The notes beneath the pieces were generated by a model. The model worked only from the letters and a program-made list of their open reading frames with translations. It did not search any database and had not been told where the DNA came from. A DNA stretch of 64,000 bases. Origin: Bacteroidaceae bacterium. Lineage in GTDB: Bacteria; Bacteroidota; Bacteroidia; Bacteroidales; Bacteroidaceae. The DNA is taken from assembly GCA_017442185.1 (NCBI GenBank), contig JAFSAT010000025.1, positions 62,001 to 126,000 of the forward strand. The letters are read 5' to 3'. The position numbers and the translations under genes were made by a program. Each line of letters begins with the position of its first letter. Positions within the stretch are counted from its first letter, which is position 1. Shown one piece after another: positions 53,301-61,344 of the stretch.

Positions 53301-53506
53301 AGATGTGGCGTCCGCTGGGTGTATCGGTTATCGGCGGTCTTACAATATCTACCATAATGACGCTTATATATGTCCCCACAATGTACTGTGTGTTCGGTGG
53401 AAACGGTGTTAAACGTCGTCGCAAATTGTTAAAGAAGCAACGTGCACTTTCTGAATATTGGAAAGAGAATAAGAAAGAGGAGATGCTTATCTCTGCAAAG
53501 AAGTAA
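50333..53506 (+). CDS. RND family efflux permease (HAE1-like)
   Basis: 1057 residues with the two-fold RND layout: TM1 near residues 10-30, a large periplasmic loop, TM2-6 (335-485), TM7 near 525, a second loop, and TM8-12 (860-1030). TM4 carries SIAIGNVVDDAIVVLENV with the proton-relay Asp pair, and TM10 GIVVKNGIVLIDY with the Lys. A glycine-rich insert (LGGGGGGMGGQS) lies in the second loop. Substrates cannot be told; the HAE1 class exports drugs, bile acids or fatty acids using the proton gradient. Confidence 0.95.
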   Translation: MSLYESSVKRPIMTTLCFMAIVLFGVFSFSKLPIDLMPDIETNTIMVFTSYSGASASDIENNVTRPLENTLNSVEHLKHITSDSRENISVVTLEFEFGYDIDDLTNDVRDKLDMVSSALPEGVSTPIIFKFSADMIPILMLTVNAEESMPALYKILDDNVANPLARIDGVGTVSIAGAPQREINIYMDPVKMEAYNIPIETVSNIIASENRNIPGGNFDIGNNTYALRVEGEFESPLQIMDLVVGTHNGANVYLRDIARMVDSTQERAQEAYTNGKQGAMIIVQKQSGGNSVAISEAVKAELPKLQKRLPSDIEINVLVDTSENIILTVNTLTETILYALLFVLLVVFLFLGRWRATVIIGITIPFSLIASFIYLFASGGSINIISLSCLSIAIGNVVDDAIVVLENVTTHIERGSSPKDAAVHGTNEVAVSVIASTLTMLAVFFPLTMVTGMAGVLFKQLGWMMCIIMIVSTVAALSLTPMMCAKMLKLQKKQSRFFKVFYTPIGRALDRLDVWYEKRINWAVRHRWTVLSVCGLLFVGSMALAPGLKSEFFPSNDNGRVSATIEMPLGTRLERSKEVASKLTSMWMERYGKNLEACNYRVGQADEDNAFASMSDNGAHLINFNISFVPASEREIGLEQICDEMRADVKQFPEIARSNIQLGGGGGGMGGQSMATFEIYGYDFETTDRLAKTLADSLRAWNKVTQVNISRSDYQPEYQVEFDREKLAMHGLNLATAATYVRNRYNGALATYYREDGDEYDVKVRYEPESRTSIEDIENILVYTNSGKAVRIKELGKVVQREMPPTIERKDRERIVTVDAVLAAGTVLSEGVEYGNRIIDKMEIPTGIAIQVAGSYEDQQDSNRDLGTLGIIIILLVFIVMASQFESLTYPFIIILSVPFAFCGVILALLLTNTTLSVMSMLGGIMLIGIVVKNGIVLIDYTMLLRERGLGIIQASIRAGRSRLRPVLMTTLTTILGMVPMAVSQGDGAEMWRPLGVSVIGGLTISTIMTLIYVPTMYCVFGGNGVKRRRKLLKKQRALSEYWKENKKEEMLISAKK

Positions 53507-53525
53507 AAAATAAATTATAAGAATA

Positions 53526-53819
53526 ATGAAAAGTATATTTATAACTTTCGACCAGTCTAACAAAGATGCCGTATTGGCTCTGCTCGACCGCTATAATTGC
53601 CGTGGATATACATTTTTTGAGCAGGTGCAGGGGCGTGGCAGCAAAACCGGCGACCCGCATCATGGCTCGCACGCATGGCCATCAATGAACTCGGCTATCA
53701 TCACTATCGTAAGTGATGATAAAGTGTCGGTGTTGCTCGAAAAATTGAAAGAATTGGACGAGGAATTCGAACTGTTGGGTTTGCGAGCATTTGTGTGGAA
53801 CATAGAGCAGTGTTATTGA
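53526..53819 (+). CDS. PII-like small protein at the end of the efflux operon
   Basis: 97 residues in a ferredoxin-like beta-alpha-beta pattern: MKSIFITFDQSNKDAVLALL, a T-loop-like region (FEQVQGRGSKTGDPHHGSHA), then NSAIITIVSDDKVSVLLEKL and the terminal LRAFVWNIEQCY. This resembles PII-like sensors (including families found beside RND and metal transporters). It lies 19 nt after the pump gene, so it is the last cistron. The T-loop-like GDPHHGSH is rich in His and could bind a metal or nucleotide; that is inference. Confidence 0.7.
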   Translation: MKSIFITFDQSNKDAVLALLDRYNCRGYTFFEQVQGRGSKTGDPHHGSHAWPSMNSAIITIVSDDKVSVLLEKLKELDEEFELLGLRAFVWNIEQCY

Positions 53820-53841
53820 TTGCTTAAAAAATCCTTTATAC

Positions 53842-53882
53842 ACATTAATGGGTTGTGCCTTTTTGGCACAACCCATTAATGT
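53842..53882 (+). terminator. Terminator of the efflux operon, 18-bp perfect stem
   Basis: ACATTAATGGGTTGTGCC and its exact complement flank a TTTTT loop. It lies 22 nt after the PII-like stop. Confidence 0.85.
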
Positions 53883-53908
53883 ATGTTTGTCATAATTCTT
53901 TTTATTCT

Positions 53909-53940
53909 CTTGTAAAAATCATAAAGGTTGATTATTTTTG
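53909..53940 (+). promoter_or_regulatory. Promoter of the structured RNA and AlkD-like gene
   Basis: CTTG at 53909-53912 and TATTTTTG at 53933-53940 with 20 nt between. The expected start near 53945 coincides with the first base of the closing stem of the RNA described next. Confidence 0.7.
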
Positions 53941-53944
53941 CGTC

Positions 53945-54040
53945 AGAGGGTTGTCACGAGCAGAAAACTAATCGGCAGCTGCCGGCTGCAGTCTTACTGT
54001 AAGAACTGATTGTGGTGTTGCCGTCCACAGGCAGCCCTCT
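53945..54040 (+). ncRNA. Candidate ~96-nt multi-hairpin RNA (leader or small RNA)
   Basis: AGAGGGTTG (53945-53953) pairs with CAGCCCTCT (54032-54040), 9 bp with one wobble, and closes the whole domain. Inside are three hairpins: CGGCA-GC-TGCCG (53973-53984), CAGT/ACTG with inner CTT/AAG (53989-54008) and TGTGG/CCACA (54011-54029). The segment GAGCAGAAAACTAAT is left single-stranded. There is no ORF within it, and the AlkD-like start codon is 21 nt downstream. I do not recognise a known riboswitch core. Confidence 0.5.
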
Positions 54041-54061
54041 TATTTAGAAACAGCTTCTTTC

Positions 54062-54826
54062 ATGATAGAGAATATTCTTGAACCATTGGTATGTGGCAGA
54101 TTTCTCACCGAAGAGAAATATCGCGAGGGGCATCTGCGTATTTTGAATGTGCTTCCTGCTCGCAGAGTGATGGGGCTTCATGTTCCCGAGATGAAGAGTG
54201 TGGCCAAAAAACTTTCTCATTCTGCCGAGGAGTATATCGAGCGCTTTGTGACAGCTCCTCGGCATACGCTTTTCTATGAGGAGATGGTTGTGTGGGGTTA
54301 TCTCATTAATATGTGCAACTGTACCTTGGAACAACGTTTTAATCATTTGCACAGTTATGTTCCGGTGCTTGATAATTGGGCTGTATGCGATTCTTATTGT
54401 GCTCATGCAAAATGGATGGCAAAGGTTGACAGAGGAATACTGTGGAGCTTTCTCGCGCCCTATTTTGATTCTTTGCGCGAATTTGAGGTGCGCTTTGGTA
54501 TTGTGGCTTCTATGTGCTATATGCTTGAAGAGGAGTGGCTCAATGTTGTGTTTGAGAGGATTGATTCTGTTGATTTTGAGCGTATAACATCGGAATATCA
54601 TACAGTGAAGCGGCGTCCCGATAGGGTGCAGACGGGAGCTGTGCAGGGCGCGTCACCCTATTATGTGCGCATGGCTGTTGCATGGCTCTTGGCAACGGCG
54701 CTTGCAAAGTTTCCCGAACAGACGAGGGCTTTTGTTGCTGCTTCTTCTTTACCCGATGATGTTATCAGGCTGTATGTGCGAAAAGCTCGTGAGTCTTTTC
54801 GCACTCGCAACGTTGCCCCTTTGTGA
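54062..54826 (+). CDS. AlkD-like DNA alkylation repair protein
   Basis: 254 residues, all-helical, with HEAT-like repeats: RRVMGLHVPEMKSVAKKL, TLFYEEMVVWGYLINM and DNWAVCDSYCAHAKWM, the family's conserved Trp/Asp cluster. Next comes FEVRFGIVASMCYML and the C-terminal YYVRMAVAWLLATALAKFPE. The family excises N3- and N7-alkylpurines without base flipping. Some homologues have no catalytic Asp; here the DNW-D arrangement is present. It is preceded by a structured RNA that may control it. Confidence 0.88.
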   Translation: MIENILEPLVCGRFLTEEKYREGHLRILNVLPARRVMGLHVPEMKSVAKKLSHSAEEYIERFVTAPRHTLFYEEMVVWGYLINMCNCTLEQRFNHLHSYVPVLDNWAVCDSYCAHAKWMAKVDRGILWSFLAPYFDSLREFEVRFGIVASMCYMLEEEWLNVVFERIDSVDFERITSEYHTVKRRPDRVQTGAVQGASPYYVRMAVAWLLATALAKFPEQTRAFVAASSLPDDVIRLYVRKARESFRTRNVAPL

Positions 54827-54838
54827 CGTTGTTGCCTG

Positions 54839-54889
54839 AAAACAAGCGCAGCTGCTTTGCTTTTTGTTGCATGCAGCTGCGCTTGTTTT
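54839..54889. terminator. Bidirectional terminator between the AlkD-like gene and pfkA
   Basis: AAAACAAGCGCAGCTGC and its exact 17-bp complement flank a 17-nt loop, with T runs in both directions. Convergent genes share it. Confidence 0.85.
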
Positions 54890-54907
54890 ATGTATGTATA
54901 TGTTGTG

Positions 54908-55894
54908 TCAGGATGCAAGAATCTCTTGTGCGCGAACTGCGTCGCGGTCGAGGGGCTTGTCGTCTTTTATTGCTTTGGTGAAGGGAATATATACTACTTC
55001 GTTGTTGCGGCTTCCTATCATCACATTGCGCTGTCCTTCGAGAAGGGCGTCTATGGCGGCAACACCCAATCGGCTGGCCAGGATGCGGTCGTTGGCTGTG
55101 GGGCTTCCTCCGCGTTGCTGATAGCCGAGAATAGAGACGCGCACATCGAGCTCGGGGAAGCGCTCACGCATTCCTTCGGCAACCTCCATGATGTTGTAAT
55201 CTTTTTCGCGACCTTCGGCAAATAGTACTATGCTGCTGCTCTTTGTACGACGCAGACCATTGGCGATGAATTTGTTTATTGTTTCAAATTCGGGGTCAAT
55301 CTCGGGCAGAACGCAAGCCTCTGCGCCTGTTGCGATGGTGCCGTTGAGGGCGAGGAATCCTGCGTCGCGTCCCATTACTTCTACAATGAAGAGACGCTCG
55401 TGTGATGATGCGGTGTCGCGTATCTTGTCGACGCACTCCATTATGGTGTTCAGGGCTGTGTCGTAGCCTATGGTTGTGTCGGTTCCGTAAAGGTCGTTGT
55501 CTATTGTGCCCGGGAGTGCGATGCAGGGGATATCATACTCCTTGGCAAGGTTGTATGCGCCTGTGATGGAGCCGTCGCCGCCTATAACCACTAAGGCATC
55601 TATGCCCTCTTGTTGCAGGCGCTCATAGGCCTTGGCACGTCCTTCTTCGGTTTTAAACTCATCGCAACGGCTTGTCTTTAATATTGTGCCGCCACGTTGT
55701 ATGATGTTGCTGACGTCTTCGGTTCTGAACTCTTTTATCTCGCCTGTCATCAGGCCTTTATAGCCGCGATAGATTCCTTTCACTTTGATTCCGTGATAGA
55801 TACATGCGCGTGTGACGGCGCGTATCGCTGCATTCATGCCGGGTGCATCGCCGCCCGATGTGAGCACGCCGACGCAGTTGATTCTGTTCTTCAT
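54908..55894 (-). CDS. pfkA: ATP-dependent 6-phosphofructokinase
   Basis: 328 residues, PfkA type. Motifs: [19 protein letters not shown] (ATP site), [16 protein letters not shown], the catalytic [31 protein letters not shown], and C-terminal [22 protein letters not shown]. The Gly in GGDGS points to ATP rather than pyrophosphate as donor. It commits fructose 6-phosphate to glycolysis. It is the last gene of porQ-cmk-ispH-pfkA. Confidence 0.96.
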   Translation of the reverse strand: MKNRINCVGVLTSGGDAPGMNAAIRAVTRACIYHGIKVKGIYRGYKGLMTGEIKEFRTEDVSNIIQRGGTILKTSRCDEFKTEEGRAKAYERLQQEGIDALVVIGGDGSITGAYNLAKEYDIPCIALPGTIDNDLYGTDTTIGYDTALNTIMECVDKIRDTASSHERLFIVEVMGRDAGFLALNGTIATGAEACVLPEIDPEFETINKFIANGLRRTKSSSIVLFAEGREKDYNIMEVAEGMRERFPELDVRVSILGYQQRGGSPTANDRILASRLGVAAIDALLEGQRNVMIGSRNNEVVYIPFTKAIKDDKPLDRDAVRAQEILAS

Positions 55895-55907
55895 TTTTTT
55901 TGTTTTT

Positions 55908-56780
55908 TTATGGTTGTTCTTTGTATTTCAGTATTGTTTGTCTGCACTCTTCCATAAGCCATTTTGGGGTAGAGGTGGCTCCGCATATTCCGATAGTCTC
56001 TACGTTGTCGGTCAGTGTGAGGTCTATCTCTTGCGGGCCCTCTATCTGGTAGGAGGCAGGATTTATGCTGTGACATTCATCGAAGAGTATTTTACCGTTT
56101 GAACTTTTGCGTCCGCACACGAAAAATATCAATTGATGGCTGTTTGCAAATTCCCGTATGCTGCTCATGCGGTTGGCCACACGGCGGCATACTGTGTCGA
56201 AATGTTCTATTTTGCATCCTTTGTCGATGCGATCGTTTATGGCTTTTATTATCTGTTTGTAGCCGTCGAGTGATTTTGTTGTTTGTGAGTAGATGTATGT
56301 GTTTTTGTCGGTTGCTGTTTTCTCAATTTGTGAGGGGTCTTCCACTACTATGGCTTCTCCGCATGTTTGCCCTACAAGACCTAACACCTCGGCGTGTCCT
56401 GCCTGTCCGTGAATTATTATTTGTCTGTTCTCATGTGCGCTCTCTTGCCACTTCTTTTTTATGCGTTGCTGCAGCTTTAACACTACGGGGCATGTGGCGT
56501 CTATAAGGTGTAGGTTGTTGCGACGTGCGATGTTGTATGTTTCGGGCGGTTCGCCATGAGCTCTAAGTAACACTTTGGCATTGTGCAGTTTGCCGAATGT
56601 CTCGTGGTCTATTGTTATAAGTCCCATGCGTTTAAGGCGTTCACACTCTTTGCCGTTGTGTACTATGTCGCCAAGGCAATAAAGGGGCTCGCCTTTGGCA
56701 AGCTCTTCTTCGGCTTTTTCTATAGCTGTTGTCACGCCGAAGCAGAATCCCGATAGTTCGTCTATTTCTATCTTTAGCAT
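55908..56780 (-). CDS. ispH: 4-hydroxy-3-methylbut-2-enyl diphosphate reductase
   Basis: 290 residues from ATG 56780 (a longer frame starts 12 codons upstream inside cmk). The three [4Fe-4S] cysteines lie in [22 protein letters not shown] and [12 protein letters not shown]. The substrate-binding His residues and Glu are in [17 protein letters not shown] and [13 protein letters not shown]. It makes IPP and DMAPP in the last MEP-pathway step. It overlaps the cmk stop by 7 bp. IPP then feeds the polyprenyl synthase encoded at 59.6 kb. Confidence 0.96.
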   Translation of the reverse strand: MLKIEIDELSGFCFGVTTAIEKAEEELAKGEPLYCLGDIVHNGKECERLKRMGLITIDHETFGKLHNAKVLLRAHGEPPETYNIARRNNLHLIDATCPVVLKLQQRIKKKWQESAHENRQIIIHGQAGHAEVLGLVGQTCGEAIVVEDPSQIEKTATDKNTYIYSQTTKSLDGYKQIIKAINDRIDKGCKIEHFDTVCRRVANRMSSIREFANSHQLIFFVCGRKSSNGKILFDECHSINPASYQIEGPQEIDLTLTDNVETIGICGATSTPKWLMEECRQTILKYKEQP

Positions 56781-57466
56781 TTTTTGGATATTCTGTTGAA
56801 TTGCTCCATGAGCCATGCTTTTTGTTCTTCGCGCGTCATGTTGCTGTTGTCGAGCAGCAGAGCATCGTCGGCTTTGCGCAGAGGGCTTACTTCGCGTGTT
56901 TGATCTATGTGGTCGCGTTCTTGAACATTGTGGAGTATCTCGTTGTAGTCGGCATTTTCGCCGCGGGCTGTCATTTCGTCGTAGCGGCGTTGTGCGCGTA
57001 CCTCGGCCGATGCTGTCACAAATACCTTCATCTCGGCATCGGGAAATACTGTGGTGCCGATGTCGCGTCCGTCCATTACTATGCCTTTGGCCTTTCCCAT
57101 TTCGCGCTGACGGTCAATAAGCCCGGTGCGTACAAAATCGAGCGCTGCCACAAGGCTCACTATACGTGATACTTGCAATGAGCGAATCTCTTTTTCTACA
57201 TTGCGTCCGTTCAATAGGGTGACAGAGGCTTTCGTCACAGGGTCAGCTTCAAAGGTTATGTTAATGTCACTCATTCTGTTACGGAGCTTTTCTGTGTCTA
57301 TTGATTGGCCGTTGACAAGACCCTCCTCGATACAGAAAAGTGCCACTGCGCGATACATGGCTCCGCTGTCGAAGTAGAGGTATCCTATGTTGCGTGCAAG
57401 CGATTTTGCCATTGTGCTTTTACCGCATGACGATAATCCGTCAATTGCAATTACTATTTTTCCCAT
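56774..57466 (-). CDS. cmk: Cytidylate kinase
   Basis: 230 residues. P-loop [18 protein letters not shown] at the N-terminus, [13 protein letters not shown] for nucleotide binding, and [34 protein letters not shown] with the LID and catalytic arginines. It phosphorylates CMP and dCMP. It is translationally coupled to ispH through an overlapping stop/start, and follows porQ in a conserved Bacteroidota order. Confidence 0.96.
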   Translation of the reverse strand: MGKIVIAIDGLSSCGKSTMAKSLARNIGYLYFDSGAMYRAVALFCIEEGLVNGQSIDTEKLRNRMSDINITFEADPVTKASVTLLNGRNVEKEIRSLQVSRIVSLVAALDFVRTGLIDRQREMGKAKGIVMDGRDIGTTVFPDAEMKVFVTASAEVRAQRRYDEMTARGENADYNEILHNVQERDHIDQTREVSPLRKADDALLLDNSNMTREEQKAWLMEQFNRISKKC

Positions 57467-57496
57467 GTTCTATATTATTTTATAGTTTGTATTCAA

Positions 57497-58468
57497 TTAA
57501 AGTGTATATGATACATTAAACAGAAGCGACGATGAGGAGATGTGAAGTTTGCTGTATGAGACTCCTAATTTTATCTTCTTCAGTGTAAGCCCGGCTCCGG
57601 CTGTAAGGCCGTCCCATTTGGTTCCCTCGGATGATAGTTCCTCGGCCATACGGAAATTGTAACCTATGGATGCGTAGAAATTATTGCCTATAAGCAGGTC
57701 GGCGCCCAAAATTACATGTTTGAGCAGCATTTGTCCGAAGCTCTCTTCGCTGCTATCGGGATTGTAGAAATCGTCTTCATCCCATTTGTGCAGATTTGTC
57801 AAAGTTAATGATATTCGCAACGGAGCATGTGCCAGACGCTTTGTGAATCCCATCTGAATGTCAAACGGAATATCCTCGCTTTTGTCGTCGAAGGCTTTTA
57901 CCTGTCCGCCTAAATTGCGCAACACAAGGGAGGCCGAAAAATCACTCTCCTCGTTAAGATAGTTTATTCCCAAATCCACTCCAAGGGCTATCGAATGGAG
58001 ACTCTCATATTTAGAGTATATGAATTTACCCGAAATGCCGCCACTCCAGCGGTCGCTTAACAGGTAGCTGTATATAACAGACATTTCAATATCTTTGGCA
58101 TTGAAACTTCCTGTGGGGGTGTTGTCGACGGTGTAGCCGTCAAAATCGCCATAGTCGACATACCGTGCCGATAGTGCAGCCGATGAGCGTGAGCCGAACA
58201 TCATATTGAAAGCTGCTCCTGCCACTTTGCTATCGCTCATATATGTCATATATCCAAGATTGAGTGTGCGGTCTGAAACATTTGATAGCAATGCCGGGTT
58301 ATGCAGCGACAGGGTTATATCATCGTCGGGTAGCGAGATGTTGTTACCTCCTAATGCTGCGGCATGCGACGAGTAGGGCAATCGCAGAAAATTAAATGCA
58401 GTGCTGCCATCCTGTGCCATAAGTGCAACAGGAGAGAGCAAGAGTAATGTAAGAAGTATATTTTTCAT
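57497..58468 (-). CDS. porQ: Type IX secretion system protein PorQ
   Basis: 323 residues from ATG 58468, chosen because the signal peptide MKNILLTLLLLSPVALMAQ begins there. The chain is a predicted outer-membrane beta-barrel of the PorV/PorQ/LptO type, with FNFLRLPYSSHAAALGGNN at the mature N-terminus and LHNPALLSN. It ends in aromatic-rich strands and FNVSYTL. In Porphyromonas PorQ anchors the attachment complex that joins cargo to A-LPS. It is first in the porQ-cmk-ispH-pfkA operon. Confidence 0.85.
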   Translation of the reverse strand: MKNILLTLLLLSPVALMAQDGSTAFNFLRLPYSSHAAALGGNNISLPDDDITLSLHNPALLSNVSDRTLNLGYMTYMSDSKVAGAAFNMMFGSRSSAALSARYVDYGDFDGYTVDNTPTGSFNAKDIEMSVIYSYLLSDRWSGGISGKFIYSKYESLHSIALGVDLGINYLNEESDFSASLVLRNLGGQVKAFDDKSEDIPFDIQMGFTKRLAHAPLRISLTLTNLHKWDEDDFYNPDSSEESFGQMLLKHVILGADLLIGNNFYASIGYNFRMAEELSSEGTKWDGLTAGAGLTLKKIKLGVSYSKLHISSSSLLFNVSYTL

Positions 58469-58504
58469 CCAATATATTAAAAAGCCTGCAAAAAACTTAG
58501 CCAA

Positions 58505-58832
58505 ACTTGTTAGAATTAGAAGTTGTTTGAATGTCTTTCTATAAAAGAGCTGTTAAAAATCAAAGGAAATAAATTTAAACAGCTTCTAATCTGTTTGGCG
58601 AAGATACGCTATTTTTTTTAAAAGTATTTCCTTTTTACCTAATATAAAACGTAAAATATATATTTATAGTGTACGATTCGCGCAAACATCTGTTCGTGAC
58701 ACAACAGATTAGGCATGATAAACCACTCAAAAGTAAATTTAATAAAAAAAAGATAGTTATTAGTAGCGCAGTTTGAAAAATATTGTTTATTTTTGCCCGT
58801 TGTAACGTGTGAAACAAAATAAATCTAATATA
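58505..58832. other. Divergent intergenic region with palindromic element copy D
   Basis: 328 bp. It holds element D (58518-58587), a minus-strand TATCTTCG (58606-58599) that would start the porQ transcript just upstream of D, and a TATTTTTG box (58788-58795) pointing to the TonB gene. No gene is visible. Confidence 0.6.
58518..58587. repeat. Palindromic dispersed element, copy D (shortest)
   Basis: Ends AGAAGTTGTTTGAAT (58518-58532) and ATTTAAACAGCTTCT (58573-58587) are inverted and enclose 40 bp unlike the other copies. If the porQ promoter is at 58599-58606, the element lies wholly in the porQ 5' leader and could fold there. Confidence 0.55.
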
Positions 58833-59555
58833 ATGGCTAACGTAAAGAAACAGGAAGGCAGCCTTCTCGAAGTAAAGAAGAGCGCCGAAGCAAATCTTGA
58901 GACCAACAAGACAACATGGCTCTTGATTGGTTACGTGTTGGTGTTTGCAGCTTTGTTCGTGGCATTCGAGTACACAGAAACAGAGAAAAAGCAGACAGGT
59001 GAAATCATCAGTCAGGGAATCCTCCTCGAAGAGGAGATAATGGTGCCCATCACCCTTCCCGAGAAAAAGGTGGTACCTCCCCCTCCCCAAGCAAAGCAGA
59101 TTACCGAAATTCTTGAAATCGTAGAAGACGATGCCGAGATTGAGGAGAGCGAAATTATGTCGGTTGAGGATCAGGGTGAAGTTGTAGAAATCAACGAAGA
59201 GGCCAACATTGTAGTCGAGGAGGTTGTAGAAGAGGAGACAATCTATCAGGTTGTAGAGCAGCAGCCCGAATTCCCCGGCGGTATGAGAGCACTGATGAAA
59301 TATCTGCAAGACAATATCAAGTATCCCCGCATCAGCCGTGAGAATAATTCACAAGGTAAAGCATACGTGAACTTTGTCGTAAATACCGACGGCTCTATAC
59401 AAGATGTTGAGATAATGAAGAGCACAAGCGACATTTATCTTGACAAAGAAGCTGTGCGCGTGGTAGAGGCCATGCCTCGCTGGAACCCCGGAAAGCAGGC
59501 CGGAAAAGCGGTGCGTGTGCGCTTTACTCTTCCCGTGACATTCCGTTTGCAGTAA
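58833..59555 (+). CDS. tonB: TonB-family energy transducer
   Basis: 240 residues from ATG 58833. A cytoplasmic N-terminus of ~27 residues is followed by one helix (TTWLLIGYVLVFAALFVAFE). Then comes a periplasmic spacer with KKVVPPPPQAKQ and an acidic stretch, and the C-terminal TonB domain (about 150-240, FPGGMRALMKYLQDNIKYP ... AVRVVEAMPRWNPGKQAGKAV). It energises outer-membrane TonB-dependent transporters with ExbBD. The BtuB-like receptor at 63.6 kb is one possible client. Confidence 0.9.
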   Translation: MANVKKQEGSLLEVKKSAEANLETNKTTWLLIGYVLVFAALFVAFEYTETEKKQTGEIISQGILLEEEIMVPITLPEKKVVPPPPQAKQITEILEIVEDDAEIEESEIMSVEDQGEVVEINEEANIVVEEVVEEETIYQVVEQQPEFPGGMRALMKYLQDNIKYPRISRENNSQGKAYVNFVVNTDGSIQDVEIMKSTSDIYLDKEAVRVVEAMPRWNPGKQAGKAVRVRFTLPVTFRLQ

Positions 59556-59571
59556 TTTGCATAAAATACAG

Positions 59572-59609
59572 AAGAGGCTGCTCCACATACGGTGTAGCCT
59601 CTTTTTTTC
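59572..59609 (+). terminator. TonB gene terminator
   Basis: AAGAGGCT and AGCCTCTT pair over 8 bp, followed by a T run ending near 59609. Confidence 0.75.
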
Positions 59610-59637
59610 ATCATATACACCATAAAAAATAAAGAAT

Positions 59638-60612
59638 ATGTATAGCAGCGAACAGATAAGAGAGATGGTAAACAGTTTTATAGCCACGCTTGATATTGAA
59701 CGCGAACCAAAGGAACTGTACCGTCCGATAACATATACCCTTTCGCAAGGCGGCAAAAGAGTGCGTCCGGTACTTTTTCTCATGGCCTATAACATGTATA
59801 AAGATAATTTGCACGACGCCCTGTATCCTGCCGTAGCAATGGAGACCTATCATAACTACACACTCATACACGACGATGTGATGGATCGTGCCGCCATACG
59901 TCGCGGAATGCCCACGGTGGCAGCAAAATGGGGCGACAATGCAGCAATATTATCGGGCGACACAATGTTGGTGCTGGCATACGAATTTATCTCAAAATGT
60001 CCCACAGAAAAACTGCCCGCAATGTTGGCACTCTTTACACAGACAGCCAAGGAGATTGGTGAGGGGCAGCAATACGATATGGAATTTGAGACACGCGAGA
60101 ATGTCAGCGAAGAGGAGTATCTCGAAATGATACGCCTTAAGACATCTGTGCTCATGGCAGCCTCTTTGAAGATGGGTGCCATACTTGCAGGAGCCAACGA
60201 TGAAGACCAAGCCAACCTCTATGCCTATGGCGAAACAATGGGACTTGCTTTTCAACTTCAAGACGATATGCTCGATGTATATGGCGATGCAGCAGTGTTC
60301 GGTAAAAAAATAGGAGGCGACATAGTGTGCAATAAAAAGACTTATCTGCTTATAAAAGCCATGGAACAGGCCTCACCTGACGAACTTGATGCAATAAATG
60401 AGTGGATGGCAAAGGAACGGTTTGATGAACAGGCCAAGATTGAGTTCTTCACTGCTCTTTATGACAGGTTGGGAGTGCGCACTCGTTGCGAAGAGAAGAT
60501 AAACGAATTGTTCAACCGCTGCGACGCCTACATCGAAAAGGTATCGTTGCCGGCAGATAAAAAAACGGCACTAAAGGAATTTATAGACTCTTTGTTGAAC
60601 AGAAATCTTTAA
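59638..60612 (+). CDS. Trans-polyprenyl diphosphate synthase
   Basis: 324 residues. First aspartate-rich motif LIHDDVMDRA near residue 80, with QGGKRVRPVLFLMAY before it. Second motif FQLQDDMLDVYGD, preceded by AYGETMGLAFQ. The overall length fits the family of GGPP/octaprenyl-type synthases rather than cis-prenyl (UppS) enzymes. It extends allylic diphosphates with IPP for the quinone side chain or related lipid carriers. The product chain length is not readable with confidence. It is the first gene of a four-gene unit. Confidence 0.9.
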   Translation: MYSSEQIREMVNSFIATLDIEREPKELYRPITYTLSQGGKRVRPVLFLMAYNMYKDNLHDALYPAVAMETYHNYTLIHDDVMDRAAIRRGMPTVAAKWGDNAAILSGDTMLVLAYEFISKCPTEKLPAMLALFTQTAKEIGEGQQYDMEFETRENVSEEEYLEMIRLKTSVLMAASLKMGAILAGANDEDQANLYAYGETMGLAFQLQDDMLDVYGDAAVFGKKIGGDIVCNKKTYLLIKAMEQASPDELDAINEWMAKERFDEQAKIEFFTALYDRLGVRTRCEEKINELFNRCDAYIEKVSLPADKKTALKEFIDSLLNRNL

Positions 60613-60627
60613 GACGCATATACAAGA

Positions 60628-61344
60628 ATGCCTTATCGCAGACTTCCCAAGACCGACCAAGCACGCATAAGAACACTCACAATGGCGTTGAAAAGCAATG
60701 TGAGGGATGGAATTTTTATGAATGTCCTGACATTTGACACGTATCATCGTGTCGAGGAATTTCTCGCGCGTTTCTCGCGCGAGGTTGCCGAATACCGAAA
60801 ATGTGTAGTGGAGCAGTCGTCCAAACGAGGCAATCTCAAATACGAAGCAGCTCTGAAGCGTGCACGTATGTATGTTTCACATTTTATTCAGGTGTTGAGT
60901 ATGTCGATAGTGCGAGGAGAAATAGCACGCAGCAAACGCTCATACTATGGATTACCGCAGGACGAAGACTCCGTGCCCAATCTCTTCTCGGAGAGTGCGG
61001 TGCTTGAGTGGGGGCATCGTGCCATCGAAGGTGAACGTCGTCGGCAGGCCGAGGGAGGGGTTCCCATTTACAATCCCACAATGGGACGAATGTCGGTGGA
61101 ATATGAGATATTCAAGGAAATGTATGAAAGGCAACGCCATTTGGGACAGCGTACAGCCGAGACGTTGCAGAATATTGCCGCCATGCGTCCCGAGGCAGAT
61201 GCTATAATTCTTGAAGTATGGGGGCAGATAGAGAAGGCTTTTTCAAATTATCCTCCCGAGGAACGTATCAAAAAATGTGCGACATTCGGAGTGATATATT
61301 ATACCCGAACCGACCGTAAGAAAAAAGATGTTAAAAATGATTAA
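60628..61344 (+). CDS. Conserved hypothetical protein, helical
   Basis: 238 residues with no recognised domain. The chain is rich in Arg, Lys and Glu and predicted helical, with MPYRRLPKTDQARIRTLTMA at the N-terminus and two long amphipathic helices around YRKCVVEQSSKRGNLKYEAA and RMYVSHFIQVLSMSI. It begins 15 nt after the polyprenyl synthase stop and overlaps TatD by 8 bp, so it belongs to the same operon. No signal peptide or membrane segment. A structural or nucleic-acid-binding role is possible; nothing proves it. Confidence 0.7.
   Translation: MPYRRLPKTDQARIRTLTMALKSNVRDGIFMNVLTFDTYHRVEEFLARFSREVAEYRKCVVEQSSKRGNLKYEAALKRARMYVSHFIQVLSMSIVRGEIARSKRSYYGLPQDEDSVPNLFSESAVLEWGHRAIEGERRRQAEGGVPIYNPTMGRMSVEYEIFKEMYERQRHLGQRTAETLQNIAAMRPEADAIILEVWGQIEKAFSNYPPEERIKKCATFGVIYYTRTDRKKKDVKND

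Noticed and set aside
54062-54826. Frameshift in the AlkD-like gene
   Set aside because: A second open frame at 54276-54587 overlaps in +1, but the main frame keeps all family motifs from start to stop.
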